From contig NZ_CP045875.1 in NCBI RefSeq assembly GCF_009649955.1, positions 1,097,501 to 1,161,500 on the forward strand: a stretch of 64,000 bases of DNA. Reading direction: 5' to 3'. The position numbers and the translations under genes were made by a program. How positions within the stretch are numbered: position 1 is the stretch's first letter; each line of letters begins with the position of its first letter. The DNA comes from Heliorestis convoluta. GTDB taxonomy: Bacteria > Bacillota > Desulfitobacteriia > Heliobacteriales > Heliobacteriaceae. The notes under the pieces were generated by a model. It was not told the origin of the DNA. It ran no database searches and worked only from the letters and a program-made list of their open reading frames with translations. Of this stretch, positions 27,314 through 36,540 are shown in pieces.

Positions 27314-28423
27314 ATGAAGCATCCCAAAAAAATAACCCAGATCATAACACCAATTGTACTATCGGCCTTTCTACTTACAGCAGCAAGCAGTCCGGTAGCA
27401 TCAGCATCCTCTTTTACCGATGTGTATAGCGACATCAAAAAGGAGCACCCCCAATTCGTGAGCAAGCTCGTTGAAGGAGGGGCCAGCGAACAACAGATTA
27501 AATCTTTTTTGCAAGACCTAGAAAAAGAAGTTAACAAAAGCACCACTTTAACAGATTCAAACTTTAACACTGAATTGTTTAAAGCAGTCGGGAACGTATT
27601 TGCAACGCCCACCCATAGTACTGTATTCAAAGCACTCAACACCAAGTTTGGTGAAGAAATCGAATCAACATTAGCAACCAGCAGCCTCCACCCCAACCTC
27701 CAGCCGCTTCACCATGCAGTCAAACAAAGCATTGTTCCAGAATCAGCAGCACCCCCAACAGGCGGAAGTACTGGCGGTGGCGGCGGAGGTGGCGGCGGAT
27801 CCGTAACAACCCCCACCAACAACGAAACCCCTGACAACGAAACAAACACCTCCGATGATGAAACTCCCGCCCCCCAAGCACCTACAGAACAACCCCCAAC
27901 TCCCTTCCATGACCTCACCACCCACTGGGCCGAAGCCAACATCCGCCAACTCATCCAAGAAAACATCATCACCGGCTACCCCGACAACACCTTCCGCCCT
28001 GACAACAACATCACCAGAGCCGAATTTGCCATCCTTACCCTCAAAGCCTTCCAAATCCCCCTAGAAGGCAACAAAACCTTCACCGACACAGCAGGACACT
28101 GGGCCAAAGACTACATCGCCGCCGCCTACAACCAAGGCATCATCTCCGGCTACAGCAGCGACACCTTCGGACCAGACAACCCCATAACACGGGAACAAAT
28201 GGCCCTCATGATCATTCGAGCCGCCAACCTCACGGCAGAACATAACACAACAACCAACTTCAAAGACCAAAGCGCCATCGCCCCCTGGGCCGAAGAAGCC
28301 GTCGCCACCGCCGTCCAAGCCAAGCTCATATCAGGCTTCCCAGACGGAACCTTCAGACCCCAAGAAAGAGCCACAAGAGCCCAAGCAGCCACCATCCTCA
28401 TCAACCTGCGAAACAACAAATAA
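27314..28423 (+). CDS. SLH-domain surface protein with glycine linker
   Basis: A 369-residue exported protein. The signal peptide includes ITPIVLSAFLLTAASSPVASA. An N-terminal helical region of unknown function (about 30-145) follows, then a linker of nine glycines (about residues 155-163) and a Thr/Pro/Asn-rich stretch. Three SLH repeats end the protein (about 195-365: FHDLTTHWAEANI, FTDTAGHWAKDYI, AIAPWAEEAVATAV). The first gene of this pair has its SLH repeats at the N-terminus and this one at the C-terminus. It likely docks on the cell wall and presents the helical domain outward. It has its own promoter and terminator. Confidence 0.9.
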   Translation: MKHPKKITQIITPIVLSAFLLTAASSPVASASSFTDVYSDIKKEHPQFVSKLVEGGASEQQIKSFLQDLEKEVNKSTTLTDSNFNTELFKAVGNVFATPTHSTVFKALNTKFGEEIESTLATSSLHPNLQPLHHAVKQSIVPESAAPPTGGSTGGGGGGGGGSVTTPTNNETPDNETNTSDDETPAPQAPTEQPPTPFHDLTTHWAEANIRQLIQENIITGYPDNTFRPDNNITRAEFAILTLKAFQIPLEGNKTFTDTAGHWAKDYIAAAYNQGIISGYSSDTFGPDNPITREQMALMIIRAANLTAEHNTTTNFKDQSAIAPWAEEAVATAVQAKLISGFPDGTFRPQERATRAQAATILINLRNNK

Positions 28424-28453
28424 CCAGACAGCCCAGCACCAGATTGACAAAAA

Positions 28454-28484
28454 AACCCAGCTATCCACAACATAGCTGGGTTTC
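28454..28484 (+). terminator. Terminator after the second S-layer gene
   Basis: AACCCAGCTAT and ATAGCTGGGTT form a perfect 11-bp stem with loop CCACAAC, then TTTCT. Confidence 0.85.
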
Positions 28485-28547
28485 TACTACGTTTCCCCCA
28501 AGAACCCCACTCACCACCCACCCCCCCAAAAAAAGGAGGCCCACCCC

Positions 28548-29204
28548 ATGCCAACCCGCCCCCGCCAAATCGCCCTTATCGCCACCACAGCCCTCATCAT
28601 CATCACCATCACCACAACGGTCACCCTCTACTTCAGCATGAGCGACAACGCCCGCACCAGCCTCCTCCGAGGCGACCCCACCCAAGCCATGATCGAACGC
28701 TGGCTCACCCAGGGCGAACTCTCCGAAGAAGAACTCGCCTACCTCCTCGGCCTCGACAGCAGCGACCCCAACAACCCCAGCAGCAGCCCCAACAACGAAA
28801 GCCCCATCAACATCATCACCCTCAACCCCCTCAACGCAGAAGGCCACAGCCCCATCGAAGCCGACATCCGCCAGCGCTACAACGAAGAACTCCAAAACCT
28901 CCAGATCCAGAACGAAGCCAAGCTCAACAACATGCTCCAAAGCGCCCAACAAGAATACATAGAAGCCAAAAACACAGGCTCCACCACCCGCATCGCCGCC
29001 ATCGCCACCAAATACTACCGCCAAGCCAAAACCCTCCAAAGCCAAACAGACCAAGAATTCGAAAAAATCGTCCAAAACCTCGAACAAGAACTCCGTACCA
29101 ACCACCTACCACCGGACCTAGTCCACCAAGTCAGAGCCTACTACAAACAACAAGTCCAAGAAAAACAAAAAGAAATCCTCCAAAGAGCCCTCAGCAACAG
29201 CTAA
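28548..29204 (+). CDS. Membrane-anchored coiled-coil protein, unknown
   Basis: A 218-residue protein with a basic N-terminus and one membrane helix (IALIATTALIIITITTTVTLYF, about residues 8-29). A Ser/Asn/Pro-rich linker follows, then a long helical/coiled-coil part (about 105-218) rich in Gln, Glu and Lys. GGAGG lies nine bases before the ATG. It directly precedes the Wzz-like gene and may belong to the polysaccharide export machinery as a periplasm-like accessory, but I recognise no family. The codons are extremely C-ending. Confidence 0.65.
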   Translation: MPTRPRQIALIATTALIIITITTTVTLYFSMSDNARTSLLRGDPTQAMIERWLTQGELSEEELAYLLGLDSSDPNNPSSSPNNESPINIITLNPLNAEGHSPIEADIRQRYNEELQNLQIQNEAKLNNMLQSAQQEYIEAKNTGSTTRIAAIATKYYRQAKTLQSQTDQEFEKIVQNLEQELRTNHLPPDLVHQVRAYYKQQVQEKQKEILQRALSNS

Positions 29205-29365
29205 AAACCCCCAAACACCCCAGCACAACAAAACCAATGCAGGAAATAACAAACATATGTAGAAAAAACAAATAAGAAAATCACGCAAAAAAAGCAACTT
29301 TGATCCACCAACAAACCCAACCACCCCAATACCAACAAGCGAAAGAGAGGACAGAACTACCCAAA

Positions 29366-30988
29366 ATGCATAACCACAACACCCCACCACAACACCCAAC
29401 GGAAAAGCAAGGCCCCCCCGAAGACGAAATCGACCTGCGCCAACTCTTTTCCGTACTCTTCAAATGGAAGTGGCTCATCGCCTTTCTCACCACACTCTCC
29501 TTCGCCACCGCCGCCCTCATTAGCTTCTTCGTCCTCACCCCCGTCTACGAAGCACGGACCACACTCCTTGTCACCCAAGCCATCGACACCCGACAACTCT
29601 CCCAACGCCAGAGCGGCAACCTCGAAGACGTCGTCGCCCAGGCCATCCGCCTCCCTGAACTCACCCTCCAATCCTACGTCAACCAGATACGCAATGAAGC
29701 CGTCGCTGAAAAAGTCATCGATAGCCTAGGCCTCGAAGGCATCTACCGCCCCAACCAGATCCTCGGCATGGTCTCCGTCAGCCTCATCAGAGACACCAAC
29801 CTCGTCGAGATCCGCGTCACCAACACCAACCCCACCATGGCCCGCGACATCGCCAACGCCATGGGCCGCGAATATGTCGAATACATGGCCGAAACGAACA
29901 TAGAAAAACTAAGCCGCTCCGGCGAACTCCTAGAACAACAAATCCAAGAAGAAGAAAAAAGCCTCCAAGCTTCCATCGAGCGGCTTAACAACTTCCTCGG
30001 AGAAGCCCGCAACCCCCAAGTTTTAGACCGAGAAAGCCAGAACCTCCTCGAAGCCCTCAGCCACTACCGCAACGCCAAAATGCAAATCGAAATCGAGATC
30101 CAACAACTCCAAGCCCAGAAAAACGAACTAACCTGGCAAATCGAAAGCCTCCCCACCTACCAAAGCAGCACCACACCCACCACCCAAGTCGCCGCCGTCA
30201 CCATCGCACCCACGTACCCAACAGGAACAGACCCCGCCCCCATCAACTACGAACTCCTAACAGAACAACACACGGCAGCCACAGTCACAGAAACACCACA
30301 ACCAGCCCCAATAACAGAACCCCCCCCAACCCACACAACAGCACCCGCCCCCACCAACCCAACACCAGCCCCAAAACCAACGCCCCAACCATCCCAACCG
30401 ACCTATCCAGCGCCCACCCAACCAACGATCCAACAAAACCCCAACGACACCAACCAATACACCAACCAATACACCAACCCCCTCTACCAGACCCTCCGCA
30501 CCCAACTCGCCCAGAAATCAGCAGAACTTGCCGGCAAAGAAGCCCAACTGCGAACCATCAACTACGCCATCCTAACCATCGAAAGCGAATGGCGCAAGAT
30601 CCAAGAAGAACTGGCCGTCAAACAGACCGAATACGAACAACTCCGCCGAGAAACAGACCGCCTCAGCAACATCCAGAACCTCCTCGCTGACAAAGTCGCC
30701 GAAACCCGTATCGCTACCTTCGTCAACCAAGGCGAGACAAGCGTCCAAGTCGCCGTCCCCGCCAACTTACCCACCAGCCCCGTCAAACCCAACAAAAGCC
30801 TCAACATGGCTCTCGGTCTCCTCATCGGCCTCATGATCTCCGTCGCCCTCGCCTTCGTCCTAGAAATGCTCGACAACACCATCAAAAACGAAGAAGACGT
30901 CCGCCGTCACTTGGGCCTCCCCGTCCTCGGCGCCATCCCCAAATTCGACATAAAAGCCAAAGGCCAAGGCCCCAAGGGAGGAACATAG
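29366..30988 (+). CDS. Polysaccharide chain-length/copolymerase protein (Wzz/CapA type)
   Basis: ATG at 29366 (MHNHNTPPQ) is preferred because a GAGAGG precedes it; TTG at 29300 has no ribosome site. The protein has about 540 residues. A first membrane helix follows EIDLRQLFSVLFKWKWLIAF, a long extracytoplasmic coiled-coil region contains LVEIRVTNTNPTMARDIAN, and the second helix near the end (LNMALGLLIGLMISVALAFVL) is followed by a short cytoplasmic tail that would activate CpsD. An unusual Pro/Thr/Gln-rich insert at about residues 270-375, ending in a repeated TNQY unit, splits the coiled coil. It is followed four bases later by the CpsD-type kinase. Confidence 0.9.
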   Translation: MHNHNTPPQHPTEKQGPPEDEIDLRQLFSVLFKWKWLIAFLTTLSFATAALISFFVLTPVYEARTTLLVTQAIDTRQLSQRQSGNLEDVVAQAIRLPELTLQSYVNQIRNEAVAEKVIDSLGLEGIYRPNQILGMVSVSLIRDTNLVEIRVTNTNPTMARDIANAMGREYVEYMAETNIEKLSRSGELLEQQIQEEEKSLQASIERLNNFLGEARNPQVLDRESQNLLEALSHYRNAKMQIEIEIQQLQAQKNELTWQIESLPTYQSSTTPTTQVAAVTIAPTYPTGTDPAPINYELLTEQHTAATVTETPQPAPITEPPPTHTTAPAPTNPTPAPKPTPQPSQPTYPAPTQPTIQQNPNDTNQYTNQYTNPLYQTLRTQLAQKSAELAGKEAQLRTINYAILTIESEWRKIQEELAVKQTEYEQLRRETDRLSNIQNLLADKVAETRIATFVNQGETSVQVAVPANLPTSPVKPNKSLNMALGLLIGLMISVALAFVLEMLDNTIKNEEDVRRHLGLPVLGAIPKFDIKAKGQGPKGGT

Positions 30989-30992
30989 AACA

Positions 30993-31700
30993 ATGCCATT
31001 TTTCAACAAAAAAACAGCACCCACCAAGCCTATCAACGGACGTCACCTCTACACCTACAACAACCCCAAAAGCCCCATCGCCGAAGCCTACCGCACCATT
31101 CGCACCAGCATGCACTACGCCAGCGCGGACGACAACGCCAACGCCTTTCTCTTCACCAGCGCTGCCCCCGAAGAAGGCAAATCCACCACCATCGCCAACC
31201 TCGCCGTCGCCTATGCCCAGACAGGCACCCGCACCCTCTTAATCGACTGCGACCTCAGAAAGCCCACCCAACACCGCACCTTCCAGATCAGCAACGGCCG
31301 AGGCCTCACCAACATCCTCGTCGACAACATAGAACCCCAAGCCATCATCGCCCAAAGCGCCCTCGAAAACCTCCACATCCTCACCAGCGGCCCCGTACCC
31401 CCCAACCCCTCCGAACTCCTCCAAAGCAACAAAATGAAAAAGCTCCTCCAAGAGCTCAAAGCAAAATACGACCTCATCCTCATCGACACACCACCGACCC
31501 TCGCCGTCACCGACGCAGCCATCTTAGCCAGCACCGTCGACGGCATCATCCTCGTCATCCAAGCCAAAAAAACCAAAATCACCTCCGTCCAAGAAGCCCA
31601 ATACCGCCTCCAACAAGCCAACGGCAAAATCATCGGCACCATCTTAAACGGCACCGACATCCCCAAAGACTACTACTACTACTACCAACAAGAAGAATAA
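30993..31700 (+). CDS. Tyrosine-protein kinase, CpsD/CapB type
   Basis: A 235-residue BY-kinase. Walker A is APEEGKSTTIANL (about residues 54-66), Walker A' is LLIDCDLRKPT and Walker B is LILIDTPPT. The C-terminus ends in a tyrosine cluster DYYYYYQQEE, the autophosphorylation site. In Bacillota the kinase is activated by the cytoplasmic tail of a separate Wzz-like protein, here the gene just upstream. It controls polymer length and export and is reversed by the CpsB-type phosphatase encoded downstream. Confidence 0.95.
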   Translation: MPFFNKKTAPTKPINGRHLYTYNNPKSPIAEAYRTIRTSMHYASADDNANAFLFTSAAPEEGKSTTIANLAVAYAQTGTRTLLIDCDLRKPTQHRTFQISNGRGLTNILVDNIEPQAIIAQSALENLHILTSGPVPPNPSELLQSNKMKKLLQELKAKYDLILIDTPPTLAVTDAAILASTVDGIILVIQAKKTKITSVQEAQYRLQQANGKIIGTILNGTDIPKDYYYYYQQEE

Positions 31701-31784
31701 GTAAGTACCTCTTCCATAAATCACAGCCGTTCACCCATACCCAACAGTTACGAACCCACACTCTACAGCCAATAGACCACCCTC

Positions 31785-31823
31785 CAAAAGAGTTAAAAGC
31801 AAAAGTCTTTTAACTCTTTTTTC
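31785..31823 (+). terminator. Terminator after the CpsD gene
   Basis: AAAGAGTTAAAAG and CTTTTAACTCTTT form a 13-bp stem with loop CAAAAGT, followed by TTTTTT. The remaining 31701-31931 gap holds no gene. Confidence 0.9.
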
Positions 31824-31931
31824 ATAAAAAAACAACCACAATAAAAAAAAGAAAAAAACCAACGAAAACAAAAGGAAAAAAACCCCCGCCCACGAATAAA
31901 ATTACATAGAAAAAAAGGAAGGACCAACGCC

Positions 31932-32711
31932 ATGACCCAAGAACAGCACAACCTCATCACCGACATTCACACACACATCCTACCGGGTCTTGACGACGGC
32001 GCCCGTACCATAGAAGAAGCCCTTCAGATGGCCCAACAAGCCCACAGCCAGGGCATAACCCATCTCATCGCCACACCCCACTACATCGAAGATAGCGTCA
32101 TCACCAAGCCCGACGTAATCATAAAAGCTTGCCAAGCCCTCCAAGGCAAGCTCCAAGAACAGCAGATCCCCCTCACCATCTACCCCGGCCAAGAAATCTT
32201 CCTCAGCCCCCACAGCGCCCACCAATACGACCAAGGCCAACTCCTCACCCTCGCCGGCACCGACTACATCCTCATCGAACTGCCCCTACAAACATACCCC
32301 CACTGGGTGGCCGACAGCATCTACGAACTCACCCTCCGAGGTCTCAAGCCCATCCTCGCCCACCCCGAACGGTACCGCCACTACAGCAACAACCTCGAAG
32401 CCCTCCAAGAACTCACCGCAGCAGGCCTCCACCTACAAATCAACGCCAGCTCCATCACCGGCCACATGGGCCCCCGCGCCCAGCAAAAGGCCAAAAAAAT
32501 GCTCCAAGCAGGCCTCATCACCTACCTAGGCAGCGACGCCCACTCCCCCCGTACCCGCACCTTCCACCTCACCGAAGCTCTCCGCACCCTCAAAGCCTGG
32601 GGCATCAACGCCACCTACCTCCTCCACAACAACAACCGCCTCCTCCACAACGAAAAACCACAACAAATCGACAAACCCAAAAGAACATGGTGGCAAAAAC
32701 TCTGGGCATAG
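31932..32711 (+). CDS. Tyrosine-protein phosphatase, CpsB/YwqE type (PHP fold)
   Basis: A 259-residue metal-dependent PHP-family phosphatase. The N-terminus has DIHTHILPGLDDGA, the first metal site; IATPHYI, PILAHPERY and LGSDAHSPR supply the remaining His/Asp ligands. It dephosphorylates the CpsD-type kinase and so balances capsule polymerisation. AAGGAAGG precedes the ATG. It is separated from the kinase by a terminator, unlike the tight cpsBCD operons of streptococci. Confidence 0.93.
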   Translation: MTQEQHNLITDIHTHILPGLDDGARTIEEALQMAQQAHSQGITHLIATPHYIEDSVITKPDVIIKACQALQGKLQEQQIPLTIYPGQEIFLSPHSAHQYDQGQLLTLAGTDYILIELPLQTYPHWVADSIYELTLRGLKPILAHPERYRHYSNNLEALQELTAAGLHLQINASSITGHMGPRAQQKAKKMLQAGLITYLGSDAHSPRTRTFHLTEALRTLKAWGINATYLLHNNNRLLHNEKPQQIDKPKRTWWQKLWA

Positions 32712-33003
32712 CAAAAAAAGTTACCACACCATCATACCAAGATTTCCAAATTAGCAAAAAACAGCCGATCGCCCCCAACCGCCATTTACCCGTCCCCCAA
32801 AAAAACAGTCTAGTCTATTCTCCATAAGGGCATAAAAAAATCTAATAACAAAGAATGTCGAAAACTGTCGAAATGATTGTACTCGTCCCCAAAAAATGAT
32901 ACAAAAAAGTATAAGCAAAAAATACAACCCCAACCCCCAGAAAAGCACTACAACACTTCAGCTTTTCACAAACAGCATCCGTGAAAACAGAAGGAAGGTA
33001 ACC
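32712..33003 (+). other. Non-coding gap before the CapD-type gene
   Basis: No gene is visible. The region is A/C-rich. It contains two close copies of TGTCGAAA (about 32857-32876) that could be an operator, and an AAGGAAGG ribosome site for the gene at 33004. Confidence 0.35.
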
Positions 33004-35046
33004 ATGGAAACCCTAACCAAAAACTCCAAAGCAAGGCGACTCATTGTCATCGTCACTGACAGCTTCCTCTTCACCTTTGCATTTCTATTCGCCTTCTTCC
33101 TCCGCTTCGACATGCACATCCCCAACGCCGAATGGTCTCATATACAATACTTCGCTCCCTGGGGCATCCTCATCCTCATCGCCTCCTTCTACACCCTCGG
33201 CGTCTACAGCACCATCTGGCGCTACACCAGCGTCCCCGACCTCTGGACCCTCATCCGCGCCGTCACCGTCGCCATCGCCGGCCTCGCCGCCGTCGACTAC
33301 TTCACCAGTCACCTCAACATTCCCAGAAGCGTCATCGTCATGACCTGGATGTTCACCATAACCGCCATCGGAGCCAGTCGCCTCGGCTGGCGCCTCTACT
33401 GCGAACTCAAATGGGGCAAAAAAAGCGAGAAAAACGGCACCACCCGCACCCTCATCGTCGGAGCCGGTGACGCCGGCGTCATGGTCGCCCGCGAACTCTT
33501 CCAAGCCCCCTCACACCTAAAACCCATTGGCTTCGTCGACGACGACCCCCTGAAAAAAGGCAAAACCCTCCTCGGTCTCAATGTCCTCGGCACCACCGAA
33601 GACATCCCCCAACTCGTAGAACGAGAAGGCATCAAAGAAATCGTCATCGCCATGCCCTCCCTGCCCGGCACCACCATCCGAGAAATCGTCAACCACTGCA
33701 AAAAAACACCGGCCAAGCTACAAATCCTCCCAGCCCTCCACGAACTCGTCAGCGGCAAAATCAGCGTCAACAAACTCAGAAACGTCGAAGTCGAAGACCT
33801 CCTCCGCCGTGAACCCGTCCAGACAGACTTCCAACAAATCGCCAGCTACCTCAAAAGCAAAAAAGTCCTCATCACCGGCGCCGGCGGCTCCATCGGCAGC
33901 GAGCTGACCCGCCAAATCGCCTCCATTGGCCCCCAAGAACTCATCCTCCTAGGCCAAGGCGAAAACAGCATCCACACCGTTGAACAAGAACTCCGCTGGG
34001 CCCACCCAGACCTCAACATCACCACCTACGTCATCGACATCAAAAACCACTACATACTGAACCAAATCTTCACCCAACACCAACCCCAAGCCATCTTCCA
34101 CGCCGCCGCCCATAAGCACGTCCCCCTCATGGAAAAGCAACCCGAAGAAGCCATCAAAAACAACGCCTGGGGCACCAAAATCCTCGCCCAACTGGCCGTA
34201 GAACATAACGCCGAACGCTTCGTCATGATCTCCACCGACAAAGCCGTCAACCCCACCAACGCCATGGGCGCCTCCAAACGTTTTGCCGAACTCATTATCC
34301 AACACTACGCCCGCCAAGCAAAAACCCGCTTCGCCGTCGTCCGTTTCGGCAACGTCCTCGGCAGCCGCGGCTCCGTCATCCCCATCTTCAAAAAGCAAAT
34401 CGCCCAAGGTGGCCCCGTCACCGTCACCCACCCCGACATGATCCGCTACTTCATGACCATCCCCGAAGCAGTTACCCTGGTTCTTCAAGCCGGCGCACTC
34501 TCTGAAGGCGGCGAAATTTTCGTGCTCGACATGGGGACACCCGTGCGCATCACCGATCTGGCCACCGACCTCATCCGCCTCTCCGGCTACGAACCGGGCA
34601 AAGACATCGAAATCCAATACAGCGGCATCCGACCCGGCGAGAAGCTCTACGAAGAACTAAGCCACAGTGGGGAAGAGCTAGAAAAGACAGAACACGGACG
34701 AATCATGCGCATCGCCCATTGTGCCCGTGCCTACGAAGGCTCTTACACACCCATCCATGAATTAGTAACGATGACCGATGAAGGAATGTATCGACTAGAA
34801 CGAGCAAAAGCTCTCCAATGGCTAGAAGATGTGAACCCGACCTATAAGCCAGGGAAAGAAAGCACTCCCATAACAGCGCAAGAACAACAAATAATCATCG
34901 CCGAGATTAATAACCCAAGAAAAGAAGATAAAAACAACAAAAAAAAGCGCCCTCCTATCGAGCTATTGGATAGGAAAGAGCGCAGTTCGGCTCGGGAAAC
35001 TAACAGCAAGCGGATCGAACCGGAAGCGATTGCGAAAGTGCCGTAG
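33004..35046 (+). CDS. CapD/FlaA1-type polysaccharide nucleotide-sugar epimerase/dehydratase
   Basis: ATG at 33004 follows GGAAGG; an in-frame ATG at 32896 lacks a ribosome site. The 680-residue protein has four N-terminal membrane helices (about 1-130), a first Rossmann domain (IVGAGDAGVMVAREL) and a C-terminal SDR domain with VLITGAGGSIGSELT (about 285-299) and MISTDKAVNPTNAMGASKR (about 405). These membrane enzymes make UDP-sugar precursors of capsule, for example by C4,C6-dehydration of UDP-GlcNAc. The last 80 residues are Lys/Glu-rich and of ordinary base composition, so the A/C strand bias stops inside this gene at about 34.7 kb. Confidence 0.93.
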   Translation: METLTKNSKARRLIVIVTDSFLFTFAFLFAFFLRFDMHIPNAEWSHIQYFAPWGILILIASFYTLGVYSTIWRYTSVPDLWTLIRAVTVAIAGLAAVDYFTSHLNIPRSVIVMTWMFTITAIGASRLGWRLYCELKWGKKSEKNGTTRTLIVGAGDAGVMVARELFQAPSHLKPIGFVDDDPLKKGKTLLGLNVLGTTEDIPQLVEREGIKEIVIAMPSLPGTTIREIVNHCKKTPAKLQILPALHELVSGKISVNKLRNVEVEDLLRREPVQTDFQQIASYLKSKKVLITGAGGSIGSELTRQIASIGPQELILLGQGENSIHTVEQELRWAHPDLNITTYVIDIKNHYILNQIFTQHQPQAIFHAAAHKHVPLMEKQPEEAIKNNAWGTKILAQLAVEHNAERFVMISTDKAVNPTNAMGASKRFAELIIQHYARQAKTRFAVVRFGNVLGSRGSVIPIFKKQIAQGGPVTVTHPDMIRYFMTIPEAVTLVLQAGALSEGGEIFVLDMGTPVRITDLATDLIRLSGYEPGKDIEIQYSGIRPGEKLYEELSHSGEELEKTEHGRIMRIAHCARAYEGSYTPIHELVTMTDEGMYRLERAKALQWLEDVNPTYKPGKESTPITAQEQQIIIAEINNPRKEDKNNKKKRPPIELLDRKERSSARETNSKRIEPEAIAKVP

Positions 35047-35061
35047 CTAGATAAAAGAAAA

Positions 35062-35107
35062 ACACCTACGGGACGCTTACGTACTTGAAGCTGCGTCCCA
35101 CAGGTGT
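35062..35107 (+). terminator. Hairpin after the CapD gene
   Basis: ACACCTaCGGGACGC and GCGTCCCacAGGTGT form a long stem with two mismatches around a 16-base loop. Only a weak T-rich tail (ATATTAT) follows, so it may terminate CapD transcription or stabilise the pilin mRNA. Confidence 0.55.
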
Positions 35108-35164
35108 ATATTATGAAAGAACCAGATCTACAGAAATATTACCAAAGCTTGGAGGCACTTACGA

Positions 35165-35548
35165 ATGTTCACTACAAGCAAAAAGAGTAATAGAAAAATC
35201 TGTAGCAGTGGATTTAGCCTAATTGAACTTATAGTGATAATTGCTGTTATATCCATCTTGATTTCCATAGCAGTTCCGACTTATTTAAGTTTTGCAGAAA
35301 AAATCAAAGAGAAAGCATGTCGCAACAATTGCTTTCAACTTGAAAAAAGATATGAAGCAGATCTTTTATTAGAAAATGCACAGCACTCGCAAGATAGATT
35401 TTTAAATTTTTTGTACGACTATGGTGAAGATATTTGCCCTAGTGGCGGGCAGGTTATGTATTTGAATGGACAGGTCCACTGCAATGCGCATCCGATAGAA
35501 GATGTTGGTGGAAGTGATGGAGAAAGTGGCGGTGTTCCGGTGCTGTAA
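35165..35548 (+). CDS. Type IV prepilin-like protein
   Basis: A 127-residue protein with a class III signal: a basic leader ending SSGFSLIELIVIIAVISILISIAVPTYL. Cleavage would fall after Gly before Phe, with Glu at +5. The mature protein has about 110 residues, a CRNNC pair, and a tail CPSGGQVMYLNGQVHCN that resembles the conserved Cys-containing C-terminus of small Clostridia pilins. GGAGG lies nine bases before ATG. No assembly ATPase or prepilin peptidase is in the window, so it would rely on machinery encoded elsewhere. Confidence 0.85.
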   Translation: MFTTSKKSNRKICSSGFSLIELIVIIAVISILISIAVPTYLSFAEKIKEKACRNNCFQLEKRYEADLLLENAQHSQDRFLNFLYDYGEDICPSGGQVMYLNGQVHCNAHPIEDVGGSDGESGGVPVL

Positions 35549-35596
35549 ACGATCGCCCATACGAAGAGCAATCAACAGCTAGCACATGTCGAGAGC

Positions 35597-35728
35597 ATGA
35601 AGACGATAGTTTCTGACTCGCCATTGAAGCAAATACTGAAGTCAGTTTTCAAGAAGCACAGGAAAAACAGAACTTATTTCGCTGAAGCTATCTTCCTCAT
35701 AGAAAAAGAAGAGGAGCCGGTTAGATGA
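35597..35728 (+). CDS. Possible 43-residue protein coupled to the next gene
   Basis: An open frame from ATG at 35597 to a TGA that overlaps the next start in ATGA. The peptide is basic then acidic (LKQILKSVFKKHRKN ... FLIEKEEEPVR) with no signal. The overlap with the following gene suggests translational coupling. The ribosome site is weak (GAGAG). It may be a truncated remnant or a leader peptide; I recognise no family. Confidence 0.4.
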   Translation: MKTIVSDSPLKQILKSVFKKHRKNRTYFAEAIFLIEKEEEPVR

Positions 35729-36516
35729 AAGCAATTTTCTACAGAAAAATCAGCGACTTAAATGAACTAAAAAAACTGACAGAAGCAACCTTAAAGTACG
35801 CACAAAAAGGTCAACCCTACATAGTAACCACAGAAGTGATTCTTAACAACGAGGACTTCCAAGCCTTCGCCTCTGATTTCCTTGCTGATCATCCTTGGAT
35901 TACGAAAGAAACTGGAGGGGTAACTCCACAAGGCGAAGAGCGCTGCATCCGCGTGATCAACGAACAAAGCGGTCAAACAGTACTTGTAAACAGCGAAGGT
36001 CATAATTACGCTCGTTATACATCTCTGGAAATACCAGATGAACAGTTTGAGAGAAAAAAGCCAGAGTACTATGAACCAGAAAATGGTGTGGTAATAATTG
36101 ATGATATTACAGCCCCACCACTTAAAGTGCAGGAATCAATTCCAATCGATGCTTTCGAACTGAAAATCCCACTTAAAGAACATGACGGAAGAACACTTTG
36201 CAATCTAATCAAAATAATCTCTAGAGAAGAACAACTGATTGTAAAAGTTTTAGAGCAAAGTGAACCTTTGATGGATGAACAATTTACAAAAGATTTGAGT
36301 CAATACGAAATCACGACTTTTGAAGAATTCCAAAAAGCCTTTGAAGAATTAGAAGGTCCAGAGCGCTGCCCAGTCCTAAGTGTTAACATTGATGCGGAAA
36401 CTTATTCTATCAACCTGTATTCGCAGACATTTACTTCCGAAAAAATCGCCTTCTTGCAAACGTTATTCTACCGAATCAACCTACTAGCTTATATTTACAA
36501 TGAGAAAACCATGTAG
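35725..36516 (+). CDS. Unknown protein between pilin genes
   Basis: A 263-residue soluble protein with no signal peptide. The N-terminal part (about 1-110) includes YAQKGQPYIVTTEVILNNEDF, and the C-terminal part (130-263) is alpha/beta with Glu-rich helices. GAGGAG precedes ATG. It lies between a pilin gene and a truncated pilin gene and just ahead of the polysaccharide locus. I recognise no catalytic motif. Base composition is intermediate between the A/C-rich region and the A+T-rich locus. Confidence 0.6.
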   Translation: MKAIFYRKISDLNELKKLTEATLKYAQKGQPYIVTTEVILNNEDFQAFASDFLADHPWITKETGGVTPQGEERCIRVINEQSGQTVLVNSEGHNYARYTSLEIPDEQFERKKPEYYEPENGVVIIDDITAPPLKVQESIPIDAFELKIPLKEHDGRTLCNLIKIISREEQLIVKVLEQSEPLMDEQFTKDLSQYEITTFEEFQKAFEELEGPERCPVLSVNIDAETYSINLYSQTFTSEKIAFLQTLFYRINLLAYIYNEKTM

Positions 36517-36540
36517 CTTTTCTTAAAGACTAGAGGTATC

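Noticed and set aside
33085-34617. Several long minus-strand frames under the CapD-type gene
   Set aside because: They are antisense to a gene with clear SDR motifs, have low-complexity Gly/Asp/Val composition and no ribosome sites. Same strand-bias artefact.
35113-35190. A 25-codon frame overlapping the pilin start
   Set aside because: It lacks a ribosome site and contains the pilin's own ribosome site; chance is the simpler reading.
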